In this document: positions 47,814-60,700 of the stretch, one piece after another | How the letters are laid out: each line of letters starts with the position of its first letter | How positions within the stretch are numbered: the first letter of the stretch is position 1 | Source: Mercenaria mercenaria | Lineage: Eukaryota; Mollusca; Bivalvia; Venerida; Veneridae | Assembly: GCF_021730395.1 (NCBI RefSeq) | Contig: NC_069375.1 | Span: 12,857,001 to 12,921,000 of the forward strand | DNA: 64,000 bases | Reading direction: 5' to 3' | Notes under the pieces: model-generated | The model's database searches: none | What the model was told of the DNA's origin: nothing | The model's input: the letters and a program-made list of their open reading frames with translations, nothing else | Position numbers and translations under genes: made by a program

Positions 47814-49336
47814 TTTTTCGGACGCCGTCTAAATTCGTTTTCGTTTCCTATGCCACGTGACTTCAGTTTGCAAATCAAACTACTTGATAACGCATTATAG
47901 ATAATTTATCAAAATGGAAGATTTATGCAACACTCTGCCTGATTGGACGAGAGTGTCAATTTCTTTCACTCTGTTGATTGTGCTACGCTGAGTGAAATGT
48001 AGACAAAGCGTTTATCCTAAACGACGCTGTTCACAGTTTTAAAGCTAACCTTGGCTCAGTATATTTAGCAAGAATATTGATATATCTCAAAATGATAAGT
48101 AAGTTTAATAAATATGATAATAAAAACCTGTTCAAATACCAACATATGTCAAATTAAAGAAAGAGCTGAATACTGTCTGCGTATCACATGAATAAGGGTG
48201 TGATAAGAGTCTTTTATGTAGAGAAGTGCTTTTTAAAAGATTTTAAATTGTCGTCTGTATATGAAAAGGTTTCTTGCTTTTGTGACTTATTCAGATTGCA
48301 TATTAAAATGAGTACTTGTTTGCTTTGTATATTTGTTATAAATTATTTAACTGATTTATTATATATGAATATTTTTCTTTAGTATGGTATGCAAATATTG
48401 AACTCAGTTGAAATCTGTTTTATTATATATATGCTATATAATGACTGAATCTCATTACACTGAAACGAAGGTACGCTGCGTACAGTTTATCTATGTGATA
48501 TGACTACGGTCAAACTTTCCTTATGAAACAAAAATATTGAAATAATTACAATTGTATGTTTTGCTTGACCTTCACCTTTTTATAGGTGTGACGTCATTGT
48601 CCAAAGATTCATGAATAGCGAATATGCATTTGTTAAAGCGGGATCAGTTGGCCTATTTTAGAAATAAATAAAAATAATAAATAAATAAATCCTTTAAATG
48701 ATTTTTTTCTCATGTATTCTAATCAAACTTGATTTGTAGCATCTTTATTAGGCCCGCAGCCAACTTTGTTCAGCTGGGACATTTGACCCCTTTTAGGGGC
48801 TGCTAGAGCTAAAACTAGAAATGCCTTTATACAGCGTCTCATGAACAGCTTGGTGGATCTTTGTCATACTTGGTCTGGAGCATCATTATAAGGTCCTCTT
48901 CCAAATTTATTTATATAGGAACTTGGGACCACTATAGCTAAAAGTAGATATGCCTTTCTTCGCATTAACCACTAAAATGTAATGGATTTTTATCAAACTC
49001 GATGTGTAACAATATCGTAAGGTCTCCTGCTATTTTGTTACAAATGGGGATAGGGACCAATTTAGCTAAAAATATAAACACGTTTAATGACCTCGCTTCA
49101 TGAATCTTCATCAAACTACTGCTGTCATTATTCGTCTAAGGATAAACGAAACAAAATTGCAACCCTACGAAACCTTTGCGAAAAATTAAAATAGAACCAT
49201 TTAAATTGTTAAAGTGCGGTGTTTAGTTTTGCAATTTGAAAAATGTTAGATGAAAGATGAATGTTAGATGAAAAATTCATAAACTTCTTTCCTTATTACA
49301 ATTCGCCGACCATCATTTTTAAAGATATTTCTTGTT
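47814..49336 (-). mobile_element. 1.5-kb Helitron-like repeat, copy 2 (inverted)
   Basis: This is the reverse complement of 18897-20420. Matching landmarks include GTTTCGTTTATCCTTAGACG, GATGGTCGGCGAATTG and GACGGCGTC. Identity by eye is about 96-97 percent, with few indels. The terminal hairpin is reduced here (GACGCCGTC remains). The 64-codon open frame at 48188 is inside it and is not supported as a gene. Confidence 0.77.
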
Positions 49337-50294
49337 CAGATATGCTACGTAGCTTCTAGTTTAATAGTATTCAAGTGTTTATGCATATAATCGTAACATT
49401 TAATAATATTCAAGTGTTTATGCATATAATCTGACAATTATATAGCCCAAATGTTTTGATTTTCCTTTTAAATGATTGTTCGGTGGTATTGCTTATCATT
49501 AGAAATATTTTTGCCCATATTAATTGAAAATGTTTACATGCATTAGGCTCTATCTTTTCTCACTACAAGTGATACAACGATCGTTGGACATTCCCGTTTA
49601 ATATAACTTGTCTACAGTAAAAGTAGTTGTATGGAGAAACGACCAATAACATTGTTTCGCTTTAGAAGAATCATAGGATTTGTAAATAGTCGCCAATATT
49701 TTTCCACGCAAAAGCTTCCCATTTTCATTTTACTGAAATTATTTTTCTTATAAATTTATGATATTTGTAAGACATCTTTCTATATCAAGTCTGTTATTTA
49801 TGGATTTCTTATCTTTCTTGAAAATTTGAAGCTCTCAAAGCGGCAAGATTAACTGGAAGATTAGATATTTTCTCATAATTTCATCACTTCCGGTCGTGGT
49901 ATGCATTTTGTTAAAATTTACCATTCGGAAATCCAGTCCTTTTTGTAGTGTAGATTTTGAACAAAAAAAATATATACCTTGATGAAAGTTTTTTCTACAG
50001 GGTCCCATATATCCACTATAACATAACTTAAATGACTCAAACAACAGTGGCCTTACTTTAACTTTTATTTCAAAATTCTAAAATAAGGCTCATTTTTTAG
50101 AGACTTTCTGTCTTGAATGGATACGCTTTTGAATATGAATTTGACGTTTTTACCTTGAGACCGTAACCATTCAAAGAGTGTGACCATATACATATAAAAT
50201 ATGTTTGTGAGAAAGAAACTCTCATCTTATATTTGCCAAAAGTTTTCCAGTTTTGGAGATCTTAACGGATTATTCAATATGTTGTTTTGAGATT

Positions 50295-50920
50295 TTATCC
50301 TGTTATGGAATATATGTAAATCTGGAAAACTTCAGCCATCGTGTATTTGTCTAAGCATTTGTCAAACCATTCCAACTCCTCGCGGTCAAATGCTTTTTTC
50401 TGGTCGAGAAAATTGATCACCACTTCATTTATCCCATCTATATAATTTTTATATTTGAGTGTAATGATTTGCTTCACTTGTAAATCTCCCTCTCTCATAA
50501 CCATTTTGATCGGATTATGTGATGGTAAAACTGGTTTTAATCGCTCAGCCAGGCATTTCGATATGTTTGCATTCTATATTAAGAAGTGTAATTGGTCACC
50601 ATTTTACTCCGTTTTTATGTAAGAGTGTTTAAATGCCTTTATTCATAGAACTTAATAAGGAATTATTTTCTACCATTTCCTCCTACCATTTCCTTCACAA
50701 TCTCTGAGAAATCTGATTTTATAATATAAAAATCTTTCAAATACCATGCAGCAATAATACCATCTTCTCCTGGAGATTTTGACAGTTTGAATGTCTTTAA
50801 TAATTTTTCAATAGCAAGTTCGTCTACAGTTATGTTTCTTTCTAAAATTTCATTATCAAGTTTCAGTGTTGTTATATTTCCTGGTTCTTTGGGATCACGG
50901 GGTAATAAGAGTTCCACTTA
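50295..50920 (-). mobile_element. LINE (L1/Tx1-like) reverse-transcriptase relic
   Basis: On the minus strand, 50917-50663 encodes ITVDELAIEKLLKTFKLSKSPGEDGIIAAWY, the pre-RT 'KSPGxDG' segment of non-LTR retrotransposons. After a gap, 50504-50295 encodes FLDQKKAFDREELEWFDKCL, the RT 'LDxEKAFDRVxW' motif with the catalytic Asp retained. Between them the sequence is short of the expected ~60-90 residues, and the frames do not connect. Endonuclease, the YxDD core and the 3' end are absent, so this is a short dead fragment. Confidence 0.8.
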
Positions 50921-51241
50921 AGCCAGAGCTACGGAGCGCGGGGGTTGTTGCTCCTTCCATTACCTCTCATGAACAGACTCATTCAAACCGAGTCTGCCAT
51001 TATTTTGCTTGTTTGCATTCTATGCTTCCGAAGGATCTTCGTATAAATTTATTGTATCTATATTTAAACAGAGTTTCAGCAGACGTTTCGTAAATATCTT
51101 CCGAACTTAATTCCTTTTAGAATTTACACTTGTCAGCTAAAATGGAACCAATACCTTGCTTTATTTCGCATGTATTGGTTTTGAGTTTTTACCAGAGCTT
51201 TTCTGTTCCTCGATTGTTTCTTCAAAATATTTTCTTTAATG

Positions 51242-51380
51242 TTAGCGCTCAGCATTCAAAAGGAAACTAGCTTGCCTTCTCTCATACCTTTGAGGCGATG
51301 GAATACTTTAGGAACGAGGTGTTTAGAGTGATTAATGTTGCAGGACTTGCTTGTTAATCGACCTGAAATAGACTGGCAAA
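51242..51380 (+). mobile_element. 3' half of the second SINE family
   Basis: It matches 30942-31080 in order: GCGCTCAGCATTCAAAAGG, GCTTGCCTTCTCTCATACC, AGGAACGAGGTG and CGACCTGAAATAG. The tRNA head is missing. Confidence 0.7.
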
Positions 51381-52803
51381 TAGCTGTCAGTAAGTGATGA
51401 ATTGTCTCAAATTTAGATTGTGGAGAAAAATAATACTGTATTTTATATAACTGTGAGTTTGTAAAGTTTCATTTTTGGTTACATTTTTATTATCATTATT
51501 TGGATTCATTAAGAATGCTCAGCTCTACGGCTGCGTATGTTCTCCGTGATGATTTTATAAAAGACATTGTGTCTGAAATCATTCGTCCTCCACTCCTGAT
51601 TCATACATGCGGGGAAGTTATTATCTGTAATTACTAAGTGTTTTGAGTACTGTTATTCAAGAAAGGAGGAAATAAAAGAATAAACCAGTTTCACGTGTAA
51701 GATATTGCATCTGAATATCCATAGTTTCTTGTATTTCGATTTCGACAAGACCAAAACGTATGGATATTACAAATTAGCTGTATGATTCGCAAATATAAGA
51801 TTGTACTCATTGCTTACATTATTTAACTGTTTGACCATATGTGTTATTTTACTGAGTCTTATCTTGCTACGTACGGCTCAAAACAAGATCAGCTGTAGCT
51901 GCTGACCGATGTATGCGGCATTTATCATAAAGTGGAATTGTACTGAACTGCTATAACAATAAGCACTTATCTATCCGATAACAAATAGGGTTACAAGTGT
52001 ATTTAGTATCTTATACCACTGACATAAATCATTGTCTACAGCCATTGTCAGCCATTGTTATTGTCATATTCCGCCATATTATGTATCACCATGTCCTTTT
52101 AGGACTATGACCTTCTGGAATTTACATGAATAAACTTGTATCAAACAATAGTCTCTTGATAATACCGTAACCAAAACAAAACATGATCTTCTTATTGCAG
52201 TTTCTACTTTGTGGAGAAATTTAAGTAGCACAATTCAATCGCTTAGTATTCTGAGAAGAAGTTTCATAAATACATTCACTCTTAAAGATGATAAATTGAA
52301 TTTCCTTGTTTTAATGATAAAGTTATTTGATTTTTTAGCTTCCATATCCGGTAAATCTTAAAAGTGCACCGCATATTGGAAACCCCATTACGTGTAAAAA
52401 TACTTGACATGGAGTTTTCATCAAGTACTGCAAGTACCGATCCCATTCACATTCATCATAATTTAAAAATACCTGCTGTGGTAATTCACAATGATAAAGC
52501 ATTTGAAATGGATGTAATATGCGGATAAAAAGTACAGTTGCAACTCGGTATCTCGAAATCGTTTATATCAAAATCTTGGCTATCTCGAAGATATTTTTAA
52601 GTTCTGTTCCGAAAACAGCGTGCATAAAATATCATTTCAAATCAAATTTCGGTTATATCGAAGTAAAACGGTCGATCCATTGAAATTCCAACTGTATCTA
52701 TATGCAAATAATTAAAATGGAAATACCATGCCGTTTGTAACCCTCATTGCAAAACATCTTGTTGTTAAAAGGACGTGTTCTAATTGTGATGTGATTATAA
52801 TAA

Positions 52804-53042
52804 TGAGCCGTGCCATGGGAAAACCAACATAGTGGGCTTTGCGACCAGCATGGATCCAGACCAGCCTGCGCATCCGCGCAGTCTGGTCAGGATCAATGCT
52901 GTTCGCTAACAGTTTCTCCAATCCCAATAGGCTTTAAAAGTGAACAGCATGGAGCCTGACCAGACTGCGCGGATGCGCAGGCTGGTCTGGATCCATGCTG
53001 GTCGCAAAGCCCACTATGTTGGTTTTCCCATGGCACGGCTCA
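52804..53042. mobile_element. hAT-type MITE, intact, with TIRs of about 100 bp and 8-bp TSD
   Basis: The element runs from TGAGCCGTGCCATGGG to CCCATGGCACGGCTCA. The two arms are reverse complements over about 100 bp with only one or two mismatches. Identical TATAATAA at 52796-52803 and 53043-53050 is the 8-bp duplication typical of hAT transposons. The near-perfect arms indicate recent insertion. The open frame across it (52927-52712) is a by-product of the arm sequence and is not a gene. Confidence 0.92.
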
Positions 53043-55762
53043 TATAATAATTATGGTTGTTACGGTTTTTATAGGGACGGGTGTAACTGTTTGGTACTGA
53101 ATATGAAACATGTTAAAATGAAATCGATGGCATGGCAAAAATTTAGTTTGATAATCCAGTAGGCCACCCTCAAAATCACTTACTTTTTACATTGGACACG
53201 TATTGTCAGTACTGATTAGAAATGTACAGTTTGTTTACTTATCGATGGTTCGAAAGTCGCGTTAAGAGACCGTTTTATAAACAAAAATAACGTGCCATAT
53301 CATTTGAAAGCAATGTTTGTTTACTGTAGTTTTATTTTTCAACTTCTATTTTTGCTTTTGCTTTTTATTTCTACCCGCTATTTAAATCTGACATTATGTT
53401 ATTGATATTCTTCATCGTATAGTATCATTTTTTCTATTTAAAGTGTCTTCTTGATTTGATCACTTCCCCTTCAGAAATTACCACTCCCGTATGAACTTTA
53501 TAAATTATGTGTATGTATTTGTTCACATGTATTTACACTATGTAAACTGTGACTCTGAATAAAAGTATTGACTTGACTATATAAAGTAAACTAAATATTT
53601 TCAAACTTATTAGGTAAAGATACATTTCATGTACGACTTGAAACAAGTCAGTTTATAACAATTGTCTTTATATTAAATAGGAAATACTTTAGTTTTTAAA
53701 ACCCATTTTGCCGCTTATTATGCATGTACGACAATGATTAAGATGTACAATGATTTTCAAAAATATTTTATGCGTAGTTGGATTATCTAGTTATATCAAA
53801 ACAATTCAAGTCATATGGCTACGAGAAAGACTTCCGAGCACGTCATTATTTCAGGCGCATGCGAACACCATGCAAGCTGGATAGCTTTCATTTAAACTTC
53901 GGACAGGTACAAGTGTTTCAAAGTTTTAACTACTCTGCTATGCAGGCCCAAGTTCGTGACCTAGCCAAGTGTTCACAAAACATTTTTCGGTCTTAGCTGT
54001 TTCATTTGAAATTTTAATATCAATTTTTCTTTAATCTTCAAGGTTAAATTCCAACTGAGACTGTTCATTACTGAATAGTCACTCGAAAACTCTTATTGAC
54101 ATGAAATTAAGTTTAAGTCATGCCATTTAGATATAAATGACAAATAAAGTTTCATTATCAAACTCAGCTGAGACTGAAAACGTTTTATGAACACGGGGCC
54201 TGAATGCATAGTTGTGTACTGTTATGTAACCATAAAAAAAAACAACATGAAATGGACAACGTAAATCGATTTATTAGGTTTAATGATAAAAGATTAAAAA
54301 TATATAAAAATAAAACAACATTTTTAAACTAAGTAAATAACAGCGTATAACAGTTAACAACAAAGATCTCTAATTATATTGTATGACAATGTTATTACTT
54401 CGTCAGATGACACATACATTGTATAGACAGGAATTTGAAACCTATTCTTATAAAATATTTTCACTGATTTGTATTGAAGAACAAATGAAGTAAACGAACT
54501 TATACAATTGAAGTACGTAAAAGGATTTTCCAGCAATTTAAATAATGAGTGTCCAAACCATTGTTGATTTCATTGAACAAGCATCAAAGTTATAGTACCA
54601 TCATCTAAGTAGTTTATTTAACGATGATATTTTGTATCGGTTTTATTTCGAGCCGAGGAATACCAACCATTAACATTGAGTGAGCAATCATAAATGACAC
54701 ATGGTACCAGTTCTGGCTGTACTTACAAAAATCTCCAAATTACCCTGTCCATCCTTTCAAGTCATCAAAGTCCTGTTTACTTTTTCACTTACATATCGTA
54801 CATAACATTGTAATCAATTGTAATTTCCGCATATCTACAATTGTTTGATTTATTTTCCTGACAATCTGGAAACATAAATTTAATCTCAATTAAACGACAT
54901 AATAATTGGCATAACAATTGAGGTAAAGTGGTTTAATTTGAAGTGAGTAGATGCATCAAGTGTTGGAATCCCTATTACGTGTTGCAAAAATACCATTACT
55001 TGTCACAATGTCATCATTATGTTTGGTCTGTGAGAGCTTTTTATTCTTAGTGATATTCATCGTAATTTTAACAGAGCTATTACAGTAGTAACTGTGGAGA
55101 TTACAAAAACAGCTACAAATCGTTGAACAATATTATCACACAGTACCAAAATTAGTTACGATAAAAATATCATACTCTTATTTAACTCAACCCTATTTTA
55201 TTATTTGTTAAAACAAGACTTTTTAAAATTGTACCCACCTCTCAAATTGTCAAAATTAAGAAAAAGTAAAATAAAATTGTCAAAGAATTCCCGACGAACT
55301 AGTAATCAATTTTGCATGGCCTATTTTCTTTCTTTGACGTTATTTTCATTCAAAAGAATCCTTCAAAATGTCTCGAGAACATGGATATTTGTTATGATAG
55401 TTTCTTTTAAAAAAAAGAAAGAAAAAGAAATGTATAACAGACTTTTATGTACTTGTGGCTCAAAAACCCGTCTGTGTAAACGAATATTTTAAAGTTCATT
55501 TATTTTATAAGAATTAATGACAAAATGCATGTCATATGTGAAACGAAAATATTAAGTTTATAACCCGAAACTAATTTTCATAAGAGTTTTAGAATTAAGT
55601 TCAAGAACATGATAGTTTTGTTATCTTAATCTTTTTTGGTGTCTGATAAGCAGGGATAGATCTCTGAGTGATACTGAATAAACAAAGATATGCAACGATA
55701 AAAAAATGTTTTTCAAATGTTTATATGTTACGGTGCCCGTAAAGTGACATGTGAAACTTTTT

Positions 55763-55880
55763 TATTTCGTTTTTACGAAATAAAAATTCGATTTTTCGAA
55801 ATGTTATTTCGTAAAAACGAAATGTATTCCGTAAAAAACGGAATCTTATTTCGTAAAAAACGAAATATATTTCGTAAAAA
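55763..55880. repeat. Cluster of five short palindromes (ATTTCG..CGAAAT)
   Basis: Consecutive hairpin words occur at 55764-55781 (ATTTCGTTTTTACGAAAT), about 55786-55803, 55806-55823 (ATTTCGTAAAAACGAAAT), 55826-55844 (ATTCCGTAAAAAACGGAAT) and 55848-55866 (ATTTCGTAAAAAACGAAAT), then a half copy. One member carries a matched T-to-C and A-to-G change on its two arms. The plus-strand open frame across it is low-complexity and not a gene. Confidence 0.85.
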
Positions 55881-56419
55881 CCCATACACAAATGTACCAG
55901 GGTTAACTACATTATACATATAACGAGTAAAATAACATGTTAAATGTTTTTACCAAATTAAACGAAAAGGTCTTTGGGCAATTTGTTCATATTTTGATAC
56001 AGCAGCATTCACCCTTTCTATTACCTGCAACTACCAGATTCCCTTTCGACCCATACAAAATGCATCAAACTTGTATGATGCCACATTAAGACTTAGGAAA
56101 GGACCGTTGTTTTGGTAATTGTGACTACTAGTTAGCTGTTTGATAAGGCTTTAGTGGAAATCAAATGTCGTGGCATTGTTTATGATAAAAACCGTATATA
56201 TATTAATAATACTTATATTAATACTAGGGTATTTGTGATTAAATGCTAATTGTGGACCAGACTAATAACGTACAATGAAAATTGCAGCAACAAAGTTGTT
56301 AGTCTTCACTTTTTCTAGCACTATAATGTCACTGACATATTAATACCATGTGGTGTTTTTGCACACATCTTTACTTGTTTTGTTTTTATGTGTAATTTCT
56401 TTTTGCCTTATAAAACAAT

Positions 56420-56560
56420 TAGTTGTGGAATCAAACCTCATTCGGAATGTTGAAATATTTCATGTGATAGCTTGCGGAAGATCTGTTGTTCTTCAAAGGT
56501 TTCTATTCCTGGTTTTACGCCCAAGATGGACAACTGTACATTATTCTCTATATGACCTGA
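56420..56560 (+). mobile_element. Possible very degraded V-SINE
   Basis: Weak order match to the SINE body: AATCAAACCTCATTCGG, ATGTTGAAATATTTCATGTGA, CTTGCGGAAGATCTGTTGTTCT. The open frames across it are probably chance. Confidence 0.35.
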
Positions 56561-57531
56561 CAACAACACAATATACTGGATATAATGTTCTATTATCTTA
56601 ATTACTGTATGAGCTATTTGCAACTAAACAGTGTGTAGGATGAAAGTGGTGCCACGCATTAAACACTGCTTCGTTGTTTTATGAGATGCAGATAACAGCC
56701 CTATTCTATTATTACTGGGTTGGTATTAATAATTAATCTGAATTTAACTCTTTTCTTTTGTTAGTTGGCGAGTTTCAGACTGTGTTATAGACCAGAGTTA
56801 TAGCCCTTGAATTTCGAAAAGATATTGATAAATTGGATACAAGTTAGTTTCGCAAGTATCTTAACAAGTTTGTATACGTAGAAGGACCCCTTCAGGTATT
56901 TGACTTAGAGTCATAAAACATTTGGGGACTGTTATATAGCATGTCTAGTTGCACACCTGGTGTCCTGTTTTGGATTTCACTAAACCAGTCTGAAGTAATG
57001 ATCCTTGACTCAGTGAAAAATACACAAAGTGTTTAAAAGTTTGTGTTGCATATATCTTAAAGAATATTTCACCTAGAGTCATGAAACCATGTAGAAATAT
57101 TCATTTGATCCACGTGTGAATTTGTGCAACTGAGACGTTTTGACCCTTGGCTTGTATCCCTAAATGTATTTGACCTAGAGTCATAAAACATTAAAGGGTT
57201 GGTTTATAGCATGTGACGTTTTGCACCTGGTGTTCTCTTTGGGATTTCACACAGCTAGGCAAGAGTAATGGTCCTTCGAATAGTGAAAAATACATATAAA
57301 GTTCTTAATAATTTGTGTTGCAAACGTTTCGCATAGATTCATGAAACCATGTACAGTGACGAGATGGGGGAGGGAAGGTGCACCTGTGTCCTGTGGACAT
57401 AAATCTAGTTTGTACTAGTAATGAAGAAATAGTATTCGTTTGAAAACAATCTAAACTGAAGACTATATATATAAAATGGTAAGTCAACTATTTATCAGAT
57501 AGACTTGATTTTTATTTCAATATCAATCGTT

Positions 57532-57728
57532 TCATGCCCTATATGTTTTGACCTTTTCTTTTATTTGTGTATGACAGACTGGACAATGTGTTAAATTTTC
57601 TGCACATATGCGACAAATTTTGTGATGCGCGCAGGGTAGAAACAGGATATCCGGTTCACCAGTTACACAGAGCTTACAGTGTACAATCTCCGACAACCTC
57701 TCGTTTTCTTCCAGCATTTCCTGTAATT
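57532..57728 (-). CDS. IAP last exon with RING finger and stop
   Basis: The acceptor is TGATTCAG at 57729. The exon encodes a short acidic helix (LQEMLEENERL) and then a C3HC4-type RING, C-x2-C-x11-C-x-H-x3-C-x2-C-x6-C-x2-C, with 13 residues after the last cysteine. A RING at the extreme C terminus is standard for IAP E3 ligases and mediates dimerisation and E2 binding. The upstream part of the open frame (to 57816) is intron. Confidence 0.92.
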
Positions 57729-60700
57729 CTGAATCAGAGAATAAAATAAAAGATGAAACATTAATATCAGTATGTAAATCTGACATTAAATAGTCTAAGA
57801 CTGATATAAAACTCATTTCATTTCATTCCGTTCAAGCTGAATTAACAAATTACTACTTTAGTTTGCACTTTGTTTCTAAATTTTATACAGTAATAAGGAG
57901 ATCTTCATTTCGATTTGATTACCACTGTTATAAAATGATTAAATGATTCGGAATTTCTTTCTGGTTCATACATACCACTTTTATTACCATTTCCAGTGGC
58001 ACCTTCAGTTTGACGGCTTGTTCTTTCCTGAAGATCTAGTATAGTATTAACAATGTCTTCAGAGGTAGGGTCAATGTTACCTACAATATACGCAGAAGTG
58101 TTTTACACTTTGTTCATTTATTTGTTCGTTTCATCGTTATTTAACTTTGTCCTAGTACACATACCCATACATAACAGGATCAAAGCGAGTCTGCTATTAT
58201 TATTTTACTTGGATGCATTCTGTGTTTTCAAACGATATACATTTGATTTTCTTAATTCGATTGTATCGATTGAATGTTATTTTCGAGTTTTCTGACAATA
58301 TGTGAAGTACACCAGACTTTCCCATCAAACGAATAAGTGAATATACCTATGAAAAGAACGCCGTACTGACGAAAACTGTATTTAAAATATGTAAACAGAT
58401 AGGGAAATCAATTATATGGACAAAACAATAAGATCAATTTTAAATTGGATCCATAGCTTTTTTTTTTGAATTTCAGTTTTAATTAATCAGCAATATACCA
58501 GTAAATATAGAAAACAACACAACCCAATTCGTAATCCTATAAGTTAATAAGAGGTAATTAAATATGCAACATCTTTCACACACCGACTTTAGCGGAACTC
58601 TGTTATACGTAAATGTTGAATAACTTCATGATCCAATTAAAAGGACCCGAAAATACCACAACAAAGTCTAAGTATATTACTTTCATTGTATAACTGTTTT
58701 GCAACAATATTCAAATTCACATTCGCTGATTAGCAGTTTAGACGGCAATTTATACGTGTTTCTCAAAATTGATCTTTTAATTACAAAACAAAATTATGAA
58801 ATTCTGGTTTCATGAACAGATGGATAGGGATAGTACCAACCTTTTCTATGTAGTTCCGCTCTAGCAGTGTTAACATCCAGTTCTGTATAACCAAGCTGTT
58901 GAAACACTTGAGAGGATAAAACACTAGATGCTGAAAATTAAAACAAATTTCTCTTGGTTTAAACAATATTTTATTTATCATAATTCCGGTTGTTATAATA
59001 ATACATATATTAACATAGAGGATAGAGTAGGACGCATTTAGCTTTTATAGAAACTCTCTCCCTATTTTTGTGTCGATCACTTATGCTAGGGTAGAAGTTG
59101 ACGATCTATGGAAGGGAACAAAATTAGGAAAAGGATATCAAAGACATAATTTGGTGGGTGTGGAGATAAAGTAATTTTAAAAGGATCTAAATGGTATTTG
59201 TATAAACCCCATTCAGACATGAGAGAAAATAAACAAACAACTGTATAATGAGCAAACTCTTCACTAGTAAAATTTTGTTTTTTTGCCAAACGACTGTAAG
59301 ACCTCTGCTGATACGAAGTTAGATGCATTTTATTTAATGATTATACATTTTAAATTTTATTTCAGCATTTAGACCACTGACAAGATGGCAGGACAAAAAT
59401 CAAGTCTTTTCAAATAATGAACTAATTTTAAAATAGGTATCTTAAAGCAAATCGTTTTTCCGGTAAGAAAATGTACATGATTTGGTTTCATCTTAAGGTA
59501 GTGGACCCGTACTGACATTCGGCGATTTCCGTGTTTATTTCGTATTCTCTTCTGTAATTTCGGCATTTTTCGGCCGTAAATGTAGCTTATAAGAGTAATG
59601 ATTTCGGTGACAATCGGCGGAAAATGCCGAACTCACACGTGGAGGAAGATATTGGACGGAAAATACCAACTGTAATAACGGCTCCTGCACCTTTAAGTGG
59701 TCAAACTGAAAGAATCTACACTTATTATTGCGGTCAGAAGAGTATTCGTATCTATCAGCAAGTACAGCTCAGGCTCAGATCCAGAAATATTTTATTTCGG
59801 GGCACCAGTTTAGAACGAAGGCGTCACTGGCTAGGCTCTCAGCGCCGAGTGGGGGTAGGTATGTTAGAAGGCTCTCCGCTCGTGTTAGTGGGGTCAAGGG
59901 GTCTGATTTTTTTTAAATATGGGTATGAAATGGTTGTCTCTGTCTAAATTTCGAGGTAGATCTCCGAGAGGGTGTAGTCATCATTGTAGCGGGGTTAGGT
60001 TTCCCTTGGAAATGTTTAAATATAGGCATGAAATGGTGGCCTCTGGTGCATTTTTTGTCTAAATTTCGAGGTAGGGAGAGAGTACTCTCATCATTTTAGG
60101 GGATTCAGGGTGGTTTTCCCCTGGGAAAATTTTGAAATATAGTTATGAAATGGTGGTAACTAGTGCATTTTTGTCTAAGTTTTGAGGTACAGGAGGGACA
60201 CCATCATCGGTTTAGGGGGTGGGGTGGGGGTACTTCAGGGTGGACACCCCCGGGAAAATTTAAAAAAAAAGGTATGAAATGGTGGCCTCTGTTATTTTTG
60301 GGTCGGAAGTTTGAGAAAATATTATTCCTTTAGCCAAAATAGTTTGGTGCAACTTTGATGAGTATAGGTCATTCCTCAGCCAACTTGGGGTGGGTCCTGG
60401 ATCCAGGCCTGCAGTTTCAGTAAATTCCATGATACAAAGTTTGACATGTAGCAGTCTAGTGAAAAACATACCGTTATTTTCGACGCTAAGTTTATCCATA
60501 GAAAGTGTCGCGAAAGACTGCGATACCTGCGACATCGCACCTTGCTCGATCCCTGCATGGTTACTTGCTTGTGACGATGCACCTCCTTGGACCTTTTCTT
60601 GCGACGTTGTTTCGTTCCCGGATGTTCCCTGGAATTATTTTAAAGTATAAGCCTGTTAAGGTACAGCAAGAACTGCATGTTCTGATATATGGTTTATCTT

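Larger units (their letters stand above)
51380..57530. other. Intergenic downstream of the IAP gene, with two retroelement-like 3' ends
   Basis: CATGAATAAACTTGTATC near 52125-52142 follows a CCTTTTAGG hairpin, and CTGAATAAAAGTATTGACTT lies near 53552-53571. Both look like polyadenylation-type ends of dispersed repeats rather than of a gene, since no coding sequence precedes them. The hAT MITE and the palindrome cluster are listed separately. Otherwise the stretch is AT-rich with no supported exon. Confidence 0.45.

Noticed and set aside
52712-52927. Minus-strand open frame of 71 codons over the MITE
   Set aside because: It reads through one arm of the hAT MITE, and such frames arise from the arm sequence itself. 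No independent coding signal.
59624-59947. 107-codon plus-strand frame antisense to the IAP gene
   Set aside because: It lies in an IAP intron and runs into the minisatellite. No motif.
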